Shown here: positions 15,270 through 22,623 of the stretch, in pieces
How positions within the stretch are numbered: position 1 is the stretch's first letter
Layout: each line of letters starts with the position of its first letter
Assembly (NCBI GenBank): GCA_031425455.1
Contig: JANPJJ010000184.1
Coordinates: forward strand, 1 to 25,377
Reading direction: 5' to 3'
DNA from: Sandaracinobacteroides sp031425455
GTDB lineage: Bacteria; Pseudomonadota; Alphaproteobacteria; Sphingomonadales; Sphingomonadaceae
DNA length: 25,377 bases
Notes under the pieces: model-generated
The model's input: the letters and a program-made list of their open reading frames with translations, nothing else
What the model was told of the DNA's origin: nothing
Databases searched by the model: none
Position numbers and translations under genes: made by a program

Positions 15270-16471
15270 TCGGCACTCGTGGCGGTGCGGGCCCGATCCC
15301 GGTCCGCACGACCATCTTCGAACACATGTCGGCGCTGGCGGTCGCTACCGGCGCCATCAACCTGGGGCAAGGCTTCCCGGATGCCGCCGGCCCCGTATCG
15401 GTGCGGGAAGCCGCCGCCCGCGCCATCCTCGCCGGCCCGCACCATTATCCCCGCATGCGAGGAACGGATGCGCTGCGAGACGCGGTGGCCCACTTCTACC
15501 AAGACACGCAGGAACTGGCCTATGCGCCGGACCGCGAGATCGTGGTGACCAGCGGCGCCACCGAAGCCCTGGCGGCCACGATCCTGGCGCTGCTGGCGCC
15601 GGGCGACGCTGCGATCCTGCTGGAGCCGGCCTATGATGCCTATGGCCCGCTGCTGCGCCGCGCCGGCGCCGTGGTGCAATCGGTTCGACTGCAACCGCCC
15701 GGCTGGCGTCTGGATCGCGCCATGCTGGAGGCGGTGATCACCCCGGCCACGCGCGCAATCCTTGTCAACGATCCGGTGAACCCCACCGGGCTGATGCTCG
15801 ACGCCGGGGAGCGCGCAGCGATCCGCGACGTCGCGATCGCGCACGACCTCACCATCATTGCCGACGAGGTTTGGGAGGAAGTGCGCCCCAACGCCCGCGC
15901 CCATATATCGCTTGCCTCGGACCCGCTGCTTCGGGACCGGGTCGTGAAGATCGGTTCGGCCGGCAAGGTTTTCCAGCTGACCGGCTGGAAGGTGGGCTGG
16001 GCGATGGCCGAGGCATCGCTGGCGGCGCGGATCGCAGCCACCCACCAGTATCTCACTTTCACCACGCCTCCAGCCTTGCAGCAGGCCGTCGCCGAGGGTC
16101 TCGCCGCCGAGCGCCCCTGGCTCAGCCTCATGCGCGACGAGATCGGGGCCGGGCGCGCTTACCTGGCCGAGGGTCTCGCGACGGCAGGCTATGCAGTGCT
16201 GCCGTCCGAGGCGACCTGGTTCCTATCGATCGACCTCAGGGCATCGGGGATCGAGCTCGGCGATGTCGACTTCTGCGAGCGGCTGGTCCGCGAACATGGG
16301 GTGGCAGCAATCCCCGTCTCCGCCTTCTTCGAAAGCCCCGCCTCCCAAAGCCCGGACCCTAAATGCACAGACGCGCCCGGCACCGTCGTCCGCCTCTGCC
16401 ACGCCAAGGCGCGCACCACGATCGACCCGGCACTGGAACGGCTGGCACGGGCAAGGCGATCTCTGGCTTAG
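15266..16471 (+). CDS. Class I/II PLP-dependent aminotransferase (YbdL/kynurenine aminotransferase-like)
   Basis: A 401-residue fold-type I aminotransferase. NDPVNPTG (168-175) holds the conserved Asn, IIADEVWEE (198-206) the PLP-contacting Asp, and GSAGKVFQLTGWKVGW (230-245) the Schiff-base Lys at 234; VVRLC near the C-terminus carries the substrate-carboxylate Arg. The blocks GWKVGW and THQYLTFTTPPALQQA resemble YbdL-type methionine aminotransferases and kynurenine aminotransferases more than aspartate aminotransferases. The Lys motif reads SAGK where SLSK is usual. The GTG start at 15266 overlaps the DUF177 stop; an initiation codon further in would cut the N-terminal family block. The donor amino acid cannot be told from sequence alone. 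Confidence 0.9.
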   Translation: MIGTRGGAGPIPVRTTIFEHMSALAVATGAINLGQGFPDAAGPVSVREAAARAILAGPHHYPRMRGTDALRDAVAHFYQDTQELAYAPDREIVVTSGATEALAATILALLAPGDAAILLEPAYDAYGPLLRRAGAVVQSVRLQPPGWRLDRAMLEAVITPATRAILVNDPVNPTGLMLDAGERAAIRDVAIAHDLTIIADEVWEEVRPNARAHISLASDPLLRDRVVKIGSAGKVFQLTGWKVGWAMAEASLAARIAATHQYLTFTTPPALQQAVAEGLAAERPWLSLMRDEIGAGRAYLAEGLATAGYAVLPSEATWFLSIDLRASGIELGDVDFCERLVREHGVAAIPVSAFFESPASQSPDPKCTDAPGTVVRLCHAKARTTIDPALERLARARRSLA

Positions 16472-16490
16472 CGGCCAAACCTAAAGCCGC

Positions 16491-16518
16491 TGTCATCCCA
16501 GCCTCCGGGGGGATGACA
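16491..16518. terminator. Hairpin between converging aminotransferase and SDHAF4-like genes
   Basis: TGTCATCCC (16491-16499) and GGGATGACA (16510-16518) form a 9-bp stem with a 10-base loop, 20 bases after the aminotransferase stop and 15 bases after the converging small gene. There is no T run, so termination is a guess from position. Confidence 0.5.
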
Positions 16519-16532
16519 GGCAACTTCCGGAA

Positions 16533-16679
16533 TCAAAAGTCCGAGCAGATGCCCTTCACTTCCCAGTCGCCGTAGCGGGTGGGCTCAGGTCCCTCGCGCC
16601 CGCCGACTTCCTTCGGCGCGGTGGGCTTCGGCGCGGGCTTCCTGTCCTGTCGCTTTTCGGGTGTCGCTTTTCCTGCCAT
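16533..16679 (-). CDS. DUF1674 / SDHAF4-like succinate dehydrogenase assembly factor, 48 residues
   Basis: A very short gene. The translation is 48 residues, with a Lys/Pro-rich N-terminal half and the C-terminal block GPEPTRYGDWEVKGICSDF, the signature of the DUF1674/SDHAF4 family. In mitochondria SDHAF4 binds flavinylated SdhA and aids assembly of succinate dehydrogenase (complex II); bacterial members are presumed to do the same. The ATG at 16679 is supported by AAGGTGG upstream, and the TGA directly follows the conserved terminal Phe, so the gene is complete. It is divergent from the SDR gene (51 bases between starts) and convergent with the aminotransferase gene. The N-terminal half is low-complexity, as expected for this family. 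Together with the nearby bc1 chaperone it suggests two respiratory-complex assembly factors close together. Confidence 0.9.
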   Translation of the reverse strand: MAGKATPEKRQDRKPAPKPTAPKEVGGREGPEPTRYGDWEVKGICSDF

Positions 16680-16730
16680 GCGTCCACCTTAGCATCCCGG
16701 AACGAACAACGGGAGCGGGGAGGGCGTCGC

Positions 16731-17555
16731 ATGCTGGATATGAAGGGCAAGGTGATCGCGGTCACGGGGGCAGGCAGCGGGATCGGCCGCGCGCTGGCGC
16801 TGGGGCTGGCGCGGCGCGGCGCCACCGCCGTGCTGGCCGACAAGGATGGCGAGGGCCTGGCAGAGACCGCCCGGCTGCTCGGCAACTATCCGCACAGCAG
16901 CGCCGCCTTCGACGTGACCGACCATGCCGCGCTGAAGGGCTGGATCGACGGCGCCGTGGCGGAATTCGGCGGCCTCGACGGGATCATCAACAACGCCGGC
17001 CTGTCGGTGGTGGCGCCGTTCGACCAGACGCCTCGCGACGATTTCGCCCGGGTGATGGCCGTGAACTTCGATGCCGTGGTGGAAGGCTGCCGGCTGGCGT
17101 TGCCGCATATCCGCCAGCGCCGGTCCGGCTGGATCGTCAACATCTCCTCGGTGTTCGGCATGATGGGCTACCCGACGCAGAGCGCCTACAACGCCTCCAA
17201 GTTCGCGGTACGCGGCCTCACCGAAGCCATGCACATCGAGCTGTCCGAGACCGATCCCGCAATCAAGGTGATCCGCGTCCACCCGGGCGGCATCAAGACC
17301 AACGTTGCGAAAAACGCCAAGCAGATCGCGCATATGCCCGGCACCCCCAACGCAATCGATTCGGCGGCCGAGTTCGAGAAGGCGGCGCGCACCACGCCCG
17401 AACAGGCCGCCGAGACCATCCTCAAAGGCATGGAACGAGGGACACACCGCGTGCTGATCGGCGCCGACGCCCGCTTCATCGACTGGATGGTGCGGCTGTT
17501 CCCGGTGACGCATATGAAGCGCATAGGATTGTTTCTGGGGGGAGGAAGGAATTGA
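16731..17555 (+). CDS. Short-chain dehydrogenase/reductase
   Basis: A 274-residue classical SDR oxidoreductase, NAD(P)-dependent and cytoplasmic. The Rossmann motif TGAGSGIG is at 12-19, the acidic DVTD at 61-64, NNAG at 87-90, the catalytic Ser at about 139-140 (NISSVFG), and Y153-x3-K157 in YNASK. The residue after the second strand (LADKDG) is Asp, which favours NAD over NADP; this is inference. The C-terminal part ends in a hydrophobic helix and GGGRN. The ATG at 16731 has GGGGAGGG six bases upstream. htpX starts 31 bases after its stop and may be in the same transcript. The substrate cannot be deduced; similar proteins are annotated only as SDR family oxidoreductases. Confidence 0.92.
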   Translation: MLDMKGKVIAVTGAGSGIGRALALGLARRGATAVLADKDGEGLAETARLLGNYPHSSAAFDVTDHAALKGWIDGAVAEFGGLDGIINNAGLSVVAPFDQTPRDDFARVMAVNFDAVVEGCRLALPHIRQRRSGWIVNISSVFGMMGYPTQSAYNASKFAVRGLTEAMHIELSETDPAIKVIRVHPGGIKTNVAKNAKQIAHMPGTPNAIDSAAEFEKAARTTPEQAAETILKGMERGTHRVLIGADARFIDWMVRLFPVTHMKRIGLFLGGGRN

Positions 17556-17586
17556 AAAAGCGGTCCGCTTCACCATTTTGCAACGC

Positions 17587-18567
17587 ATGAACCAGACCCG
17601 CACCTTCATGCTGATGGCCGCCATGGCCGCATTGTTCATGGGCGTCGGATTTCTCATCGGCGGCCGGCCGGGCATGCTGATCGCCCTGGCGCTTGCCGCG
17701 GCCATGAACATCTTCGCCTATTGGAACGCCGACAAGATGGTGCTGAAGATGCACCGCGCGCAGGAAGTCGGCCCCGATCATCCGCTGCACCGCATCGTGG
17801 CTCCCCTGGCCGGGCGCGCCGGGCTGCCGATGCCGCGCGTCTATATCGTCGATCAGGACCAGCCCAATGCGTTCGCGACCGGCCGCAATCCGGAAAATGC
17901 CGCCGTCGCTGCCACCAGCGGGCTGATGCGCATGCTCGATCCGGAGGAAGTCGCCGCCGTGATGGCGCACGAGCTCGCCCATGTGAAAAACCGCGACACG
18001 CTGGTGATGACGGTAACGGCGACGCTGGCCGGCGCCATTTCGATGCTCGGCAATTTCGCCTTCTTCTTCGGCGGCAACCGCGGCAACGGCCAGTCCAACG
18101 CACTGGTCGCGTTGGTGGCGATGATCCTGGCGCCGATGGCAGCCGCGCTGGTGCAGATGGCGATCAGCCGCACCCGCGAATATGGCGCCGACGCCGCCGG
18201 CGCCGAGATCAGCGGCCAGCCGCTGAAGCTCGCCTCCGCGCTGGCAAAGCTGCAGGGCGCCGCCCAGCGCATCCCCAACCCGGTCGCCCAGGCCAACCCG
18301 GCGGCGGCATCGCTCTACATCGTTTCTCCCGGGCTGGGGGGCGTACGCGACGGCCTGTTCAGCACCCATCCCGCGGCCGAAAACCGCATCGCCGCGCTGG
18401 AGGCGATGGCCGGCTCCGTGCTGCCGGCAATCGATACCGCCGCCGTGGCACCCTGGCCGACCCGCCACGTGTCGCGCGAGCGACGGCCGAGCGCGCTGGG
18501 CCTCGGCGGCCCGGGAAGGCAACGATCGGCCCGGCAAAGGCCGGGGCCCCGCAATCCCTGGAGCTGA
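17587..18567 (+). CDS. htpX: Membrane zinc metalloprotease HtpX
   Basis: HtpX is an inner-membrane M48 peptidase that degrades damaged membrane proteins. The protein has 326 residues. Two hydrophobic N-terminal helices (about 6-25 and 30-46) are followed by the zinc motif HELAH (128-132, then VKNRD), two further membrane segments (about 138-162 and 170-192), and the third ligand E198 in SRTREYGADAAG. The block LFSTHPAAENRIAAL is typical of the family. The C-terminal 35 residues are a Pro/Arg/Gly-rich extension that looks like translated repeat sequence. ATG 17587 is preferred to TTG 17578; neither has a clear Shine-Dalgarno. The stop sits in a short duplicated sequence. rsmB follows closely. 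Confidence 0.95.
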   Translation: MNQTRTFMLMAAMAALFMGVGFLIGGRPGMLIALALAAAMNIFAYWNADKMVLKMHRAQEVGPDHPLHRIVAPLAGRAGLPMPRVYIVDQDQPNAFATGRNPENAAVAATSGLMRMLDPEEVAAVMAHELAHVKNRDTLVMTVTATLAGAISMLGNFAFFFGGNRGNGQSNALVALVAMILAPMAAALVQMAISRTREYGADAAGAEISGQPLKLASALAKLQGAAQRIPNPVAQANPAAASLYIVSPGLGGVRDGLFSTHPAAENRIAALEAMAGSVLPAIDTAAVAPWPTRHVSRERRPSALGLGGPGRQRSARQRPGPRNPWS

Positions 18568-18588
18568 CATCCCTGGAGCGGGGCCTCG
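18542..18588 (+). repeat. Duplicated ATCCCTGGAGC and flanking inverted repeat at the htpX stop
   Basis: ATCCCTGGAGC occurs at 18554-18564 and 18569-18579, period 15, with the htpX TGA between the two copies. Around them GGCCCCGC and GCGGGGCC form an 8-bp inverted repeat that could act as a terminator-like stem, though no T run follows. Confidence 0.8.
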
Positions 18589-18613
18589 GGGGGAGCCCCG
18601 ACCGAAACCGGTC

Positions 18614-19849
18614 GTGCAGGGCCTGGCCTCGCGCCAGGCTGCGGTCACGCTCGTCCACGGTGTCACGGTGCTGGGCCGTCCGCTCGATCCGATGCTCGAT
18701 CGCGTGCTGTCCGGGCTTTCGGCGCCGGACCGGGGGCTGGCCCGTGCTCTGACCGGGGGCGTGCTTCGGCATCTGCCCGGGCTGGATCGCCTGATCGATT
18801 CGGCCTGCGCGCGGCCGCTGCCGCCCGACGCGCGGGCCCGGCAGGCACTTCGCGTCGCCCTGGCGGGGCGGCTGCTGCTCGACACGCCGGCCCACGCCAC
18901 CATCGCCACCATCCTGCCGCTGCTGGAGGGCGGGCCGCGCCGGCTGGTCCATGGCGTGCTCTCCACGCTGTTCCGCGACGAGGCGGCGCTGCTGCCGCCG
19001 TCGCTGCCCGGCCCCTGGGCCGAGCGCTGGACGCAGGCCTGGGGCGCAGCCGAGGCAGACGCCGCCGCACGCCGGCTCGCAACGATTCCGCCCACCGACC
19101 TCTGTCTCGCCGATCCGGGCGCAACCGCCTTGTGGACCGAGCGCCTGGGCGCCACGTCGCTGATGCCCGGGCATCTTCGCCTCCCGGGCTCACAGTCGAT
19201 TGACGAGCTGCCGGGCTTTGCGGAAGGCGCCTGGTGGGTGCAGGACATCGCTGCAAGCCTCCCGGCGCGGCTGCTCGGCGATATTGCCGGCAAGCGCGTG
19301 CTCGATCTGTGCGCTGCCCCCGGCGGCAAGACAATGCAACTCGCGGCAGCCGGGGCGGACGTGACGGCGCTCGATATCAACGCTTCGCGGCTGAAACGGC
19401 TGTCGTCCAATCTGAAGCGAACCGGGCTGCCGGCCCGGATCGTGGAGGCGGATGCGCGAACGTGGCGGCCCGAGGCACCGTTCGATGCGATCCTGCTCGA
19501 CGCGCCCTGCTCGTCGACCGGGACGTTCGGTCGCCACCCGGACCTTCTGTACCTGAAGGCCAGCCTCGATCTCTCCGCGCTGGTGAAGCTGCAAGGCGAC
19601 CTGCTCGCCCAGGCGGCGGGCTGGCTGAAGCCCGGCGGGCGGCTGGTCTATGCGGTATGTTCGCTGGAGCCCGCGGAAGGGGAAGGGGGGGTCCCTCCCG
19701 CAGGGCTCGCGCCCGACCCTGTGAGGTTGTCGGAGCTCCCGCCCGGCCTGGTGCCGACCGGGGCAGGCACCGTCCGCACCCTGCCGTCGCTATGGGGAAA
19801 CGAGGGCGGTGCGGACGGCTTCTTCATCGCGCGCTATCGGAAGATCTAG
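18614..19849 (+). CDS. rsmB: RsmB-type 16S rRNA (cytosine-C5) methyltransferase with NusB domain
   Basis: A 411-residue enzyme likely to make m5C in 16S rRNA using SAM. An N-terminal NusB-like helical domain (about 1-125: RGLARALTGGVLRHLPGLDRLI, ARQALRVALAGRLLLDTPAHATI) is followed by the catalytic domain: DLCAAPGGKT (231-240), LLDAPCSSTGTFGRHPD (C299), and YAVCS (C349). This is the domain order of Escherichia coli RsmB, so this copy is the better rsmB candidate than the gene at 2661-3821. The best start seen is GTG 18614, without a strong ribosome site; an alternative start a little upstream is possible. Its stop lies two bases from a 33-bp repeat array that belongs to the converging gene. 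Confidence 0.9.
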   Translation: MQGLASRQAAVTLVHGVTVLGRPLDPMLDRVLSGLSAPDRGLARALTGGVLRHLPGLDRLIDSACARPLPPDARARQALRVALAGRLLLDTPAHATIATILPLLEGGPRRLVHGVLSTLFRDEAALLPPSLPGPWAERWTQAWGAAEADAAARRLATIPPTDLCLADPGATALWTERLGATSLMPGHLRLPGSQSIDELPGFAEGAWWVQDIAASLPARLLGDIAGKRVLDLCAAPGGKTMQLAAAGADVTALDINASRLKRLSSNLKRTGLPARIVEADARTWRPEAPFDAILLDAPCSSTGTFGRHPDLLYLKASLDLSALVKLQGDLLAQAAGWLKPGGRLVYAVCSLEPAEGEGGVPPAGLAPDPVRLSELPPGLVPTGAGTVRTLPSLWGNEGGADGFFIARYRKI

Positions 19850-19850
19850 G

Positions 19851-19970
19851 CTAGCGGCAGCGCGCGTTGCCTCCAGCTGCCGTTTATCGGCGGCGCGCGT
19901 TGCCTCCAGCTGCCGTTTATCGGCGGCGCGCGTTGCCTCCAGCTGCCGTTTATCGGCAGCGCGCGTTGCC
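19851..19970 (-). repeat. 33-bp tandem repeat array with an in-frame stop in every unit
   Basis: On the minus strand the last codons and stop of the glycine-zipper gene (GGC AAC GCG CGC TGC CGA TAA) are followed by three more near-identical 33-base units. Stops lie at 19950-19952, 19917-19919, 19884-19886 (TAA) and 19851-19853 (TAG), all in one frame. The array fills almost the whole space between this gene and rsmB. Confidence 0.95.
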
Positions 19971-20552
19971 CTTGCCGATCTCGTTGCCGAGCACCGCGCC
20001 GAGGGTTCCGCCGATCACGCTGCCCAGGCGCTTGTCGCCCTGCTGCGCGATGACGTTCCCCAGCGTCCCCCCGGCCAGCGCCCCGACGATCGCGCCGGTG
20101 GTGCCGTCCTGGCGCCGGCAATAGACCTGCCCGTTCGGGCCCCACCAGTAATTGTCGTTGGAGCGGTAGGAAGTGCCGCGATACACCGGGTAGCCGTTGT
20201 TGTAGTAACGCCCGTCGTTGTAAGCACGCCCGTTGTTGTAGTAACGTCCACTGTTGTAATAACGGCCGTCGTTCCAGCCGCTGTTGTTGTAGTAGGGCTC
20301 CTGCCCCTGATGATAGCGCGGATAGTAGCGCGAGCGGGCATAGCGGCGATCCCGTCGATCGTCCGCACGCACGCCGGCACGATAACCTTTGCGATAGGCC
20401 CGGGCTTCGTCGTGCCGGTCGTCGTGAGCATCGCGCCGGTCCTCGCGCCATTCGCGGCGGTCGTCCCGATCCCATCGGTCTCCGGCGGCCACGGGCGCTG
20501 CAAAGGTGACCGCAGCTAGGCTCGCGGAAATGGCAACCAAACCTGTCTTCAT
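19950..20552 (-). CDS. Exported glycine-zipper 2TM-domain protein
   Basis: A 200-residue envelope protein. The signal peptide (MKTGLVAISASLAAVTFAAPVAAG) is cut near residue 23. Next comes a very charged Asp/Arg region (DRWDRDDRREWREDRRD and on), then a Tyr/Asn/Gly repeat region (RYYNSGRYYNNGRAYNDGR and on), then VYCRRQDGTTG. The C-terminal glycine zipper is GAIVGALAGGTLGNVIAQQGDKRLGSVIGGTLGAVLGNEIG, which usually packs as two short membrane helices in the outer-membrane/peptidoglycan region. The function of this family is poorly known; stress or envelope-integrity roles are suspected. ATG 20552 has GGAAGGA upstream. Its stop-codon region is copied three more times downstream in a 33-bp array. 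Confidence 0.85.
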   Translation of the reverse strand: MKTGLVAISASLAAVTFAAPVAAGDRWDRDDRREWREDRRDAHDDRHDEARAYRKGYRAGVRADDRRDRRYARSRYYPRYHQGQEPYYNNSGWNDGRYYNSGRYYNNGRAYNDGRYYNNGYPVYRGTSYRSNDNYWWGPNGQVYCRRQDGTTGAIVGALAGGTLGNVIAQQGDKRLGSVIGGTLGAVLGNEIGKGNARCR

Positions 20553-20677
20553 GGCGTCGATCCTTCCCGGTTGGGGCCTTCTTGATGCCCGATATGTGCT
20601 CCGAGTCGGCTGACACCTTGCTGAAGCTGCCGTTCATGCCCGCGACAGCCGTAGGGTCAGCTGCTAAGCCCCCTCTC

Positions 20678-21703
20678 ATGTGGTGGAAAAGCCTGCTCGC
20701 CGCCTCGACGGCCTTCCTGTTCGGAAGCCTCGCCGCGCTGCACGCCGCCGGGCCGCCGCTCGGTGCCGATCCAACCGTGCCGGTCCCGATCCAAGCGCAC
20801 GCGGTTCCGATGAACGTCGCCGACCCGGCTGCGGACCGCATCGGCCGCCTGCGCTATCTCGGCGGAATCGAACTGACCTCCACCGACCAGCGCTTCGGCG
20901 GCCTCTCGGCGCTCGTCTGGGAACCCGCGTGCGGGCGGCTGCTGGGCCTCACCGACACCGGAGTCTGGGTTGCGCTGGACCCCGACGAACAGGACGGGCG
21001 GTTGACGGGGGTGCGCACCGCCTGGCTGGCGCCGATCCTGGGCGCGGACGGCAAGCCGCCGCGCACCAAGAACGATGCCGATGCCGAAAGCCTGACGCGG
21101 ATGCCCGACGGCGATCTCTGGGTCTTCTACGAACAGGTGCACCGCGGCGAGCGCTTCCGCGGCGTCAGCGGATGCCGCCCGGCCAGCCTGGCCGCCGTCC
21201 CCGTCGAACGCTGGGTGCCCGACGCCGTGGCAGACTGGCCGTCGAACGGCGGCATCGAAGCGTCGGCCGAACGCGGCGGCAGGCTCCTGCTGCTGTCGGA
21301 GGCGCTGGCGACGGCAACGGGTGGCCGCGCCGGTTTGGACGCGCGGGCGGGAACAGTGTCGGTCCCGTTCGCCTATCGGGCCCCGATGGATTTCCAGCCG
21401 ACCGCGATGGAGCCCCTGGACGAACACGGCCGGATGCTGGTGCTGCACCGCCGCTTTTCCCCGCTGACCGGGGCAGCCGCGCTGCTCGCCGAAGCCGACA
21501 TGCCCGGCCAGATTCCCTCAGAAGTGACCCCGCGCGAGATCGCCCGGCTGGCGCCCCCCTTCACCGTCGACAATATGGAAGCGCTCGCCGTCCGCAGGGA
21601 GGGCGAGCGCATCTATCTCTATCTCGCGTCCGACAATAATTTCAACTCGTTGCAGCGAACGATCCTGTTGAAATTCGAACTGCTTCCAGCGGGCCATCAA
21701 TAG
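20678..21703 (+). CDS. Esterase-like activity of phytase family protein (exported)
   Basis: A 341-residue protein with an N-terminal hydrophobic segment (MWWKSLLAASTAFLFGSLAALHAAG) acting as signal peptide or anchor. The rest resembles the phytase-like/esterase-like beta-propeller domain: YLGGIELTSTDQRFGGLSALVW, GLTDTGVWVALD, DADAESLTRMPDGDLWVFYEQ, SNGGIEASAERGGRLLLLSE, PMDFQPTAMEPLDEHGRMLVLHRRFSP and VDNMEALAVRREGERIYLYLASDNNFN. Such proteins are presumed periplasmic or outer-membrane hydrolases; the substrate is not known. ATG 20678 starts the signal peptide but lacks a Shine-Dalgarno; in-frame ATGs at 20582 and 20585 would add 32 non-signal residues. It is divergent from the glycine-zipper gene. 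Confidence 0.82.
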   Translation: MWWKSLLAASTAFLFGSLAALHAAGPPLGADPTVPVPIQAHAVPMNVADPAADRIGRLRYLGGIELTSTDQRFGGLSALVWEPACGRLLGLTDTGVWVALDPDEQDGRLTGVRTAWLAPILGADGKPPRTKNDADAESLTRMPDGDLWVFYEQVHRGERFRGVSGCRPASLAAVPVERWVPDAVADWPSNGGIEASAERGGRLLLLSEALATATGGRAGLDARAGTVSVPFAYRAPMDFQPTAMEPLDEHGRMLVLHRRFSPLTGAAALLAEADMPGQIPSEVTPREIARLAPPFTVDNMEALAVRREGERIYLYLASDNNFNSLQRTILLKFELLPAGHQ

Positions 21704-21764
21704 CGTTCCGGTGATGATCGGCGGAACGCCGCTCGCGCGCCCGCGCGCCGGCCGCTAGGCCGAA

Positions 21765-21787
21765 CTCGATGAGTCTTCCTCATCGAG
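21765..21787. terminator. Hairpin between phytase-like gene and rpmB
   Basis: CTCGATGAG (21765-21773) and CTCATCGAG (21779-21787) form a perfect 9-bp stem with a 5-base loop, between the converging ends of the two genes. No long T run follows on either strand. Confidence 0.55.
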
Positions 21788-21801
21788 CCCAGCATAAACC
21801 C

Positions 21802-22095
21802 TCAGGCGGCGGCTTCGGTCGCCTTTTTGGCGATGTCGCGCTTCAGGCGACGGGCCTTCAGGCTGAGATCGTCGTTGCTGGTCTTCAACAACCAATTGTC
21901 CAGCCCGCCCACATGCTCGACCGAGCGCAGGCCATGCGTCGACACCTTCAGGCGAACCGAGCGGCCCAGCACGTCCGAGATCAGCGTCACATTCTGCAGA
22001 TTGGGCAGGAACGTGCGCTTGGTCTTGTTGTTGGCGTGGCTGACATTGTGGCCGATCTGGCGACCCTTGCCGGTGATCTCGCAAACGCGCGACAT
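21802..22095 (-). CDS. rpmB: 50S ribosomal protein L28
   Basis: Ribosomal protein bL28 of the large subunit. The 97 residues match the family closely: MSRVCEITGKGRQIGHNVSHANNKTKR at the start, FLPNLQNVTLISDVLGRSVRLKVSTHGLRSVEHVGG in the middle, and the alphaproteobacterial-type long end LDNWLLKTSNDDLSLKARRLKRDIAKK. ATG 22095 has AAGGGAC upstream at good spacing. The only cysteine, C5, does not make a CxxC pair, so this is a form without the zinc ribbon. It stands alone here, without rpmG next to it, and converges with the phytase-like gene. Confidence 0.98.
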   Translation of the reverse strand: MSRVCEITGKGRQIGHNVSHANNKTKRTFLPNLQNVTLISDVLGRSVRLKVSTHGLRSVEHVGGLDNWLLKTSNDDLSLKARRLKRDIAKKATEAAA

Positions 22096-22323
22096 GATTT
22101 TAAGTCCCTTGGTATCGGAAGTTGGAACGCTGTCGACCGGGCGCAAGCCAGCCGGAAAATGAGCGCGGGCCATAGCGGCGCGGCCTCGTCGCGTCAACCC
22201 AGCCCCGAACCAGGTGAGGCGTCCAGCCGGCAAAGCCGCCCGCCGGAAAGGCGTCGCGAATGCTGCTCTATATTCGCAAAAGCCGTCTGGACCGGCCCGA
22301 GTGGCCGTGCCAATAGCATCGCC

Positions 22324-22608
22324 GTGCCGGTATTTGCGATCCACTGCATCGACAAGCCCCTGCAGCAGGATCTGCGGGCAGCCACGCGCCCCGCGCACCT
22401 GGCCCATCTCGAAACCATGCTGGACCGGGTCGTCGTCGCCGGTCCCCTGCTCGACGACGAAGGCGGCCCGATCGGATCGATGCTGCTGATGGAATTCCCC
22501 GATCGGCGCGCTGCGGTGATGTTCGCGGCCGAGGATCCCTATGCCCGGGCCGGCCTGTTCGCGAGCGTCGCGGTAACGGCCTGGCGCCAGGTTCTGCCGA
22601 AGCCCTGA
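22324..22608 (+). CDS. YciI-like protein
   Basis: A 94-residue protein of the YciI family (alpha/beta ferredoxin-like fold). It starts PVFAIHCIDKP, followed by RPAHLAHLETMLDRVVVAGPLLDDEGGPIGSMLLMEFPDRRAAVMFAAEDPYARAGLF, which contains the family's conserved His/Asp and the DPY block. The function of most members is unknown; some relatives are lyases or dehydrochlorinases. GTG at 22324 is chosen because the conserved first strand begins directly after it; the Shine-Dalgarno is weak. The open frame extends far upstream but would overlap rpmB antisense. It converges with the serine hydrolase gene, stops 15 bases apart. Confidence 0.85.
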   Translation: MPVFAIHCIDKPLQQDLRAATRPAHLAHLETMLDRVVVAGPLLDDEGGPIGSMLLMEFPDRRAAVMFAAEDPYARAGLFASVAVTAWRQVLPKP

Positions 22609-22623
22609 GCCTCACTCGCCCCA

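Noticed and set aside
17476..19410. 644-codon open frame on the minus strand opposite htpX and rsmB
   Set aside because: Overlaps two well-supported genes and has low-complexity Ser/Arg/Pro content without any recognisable domain.
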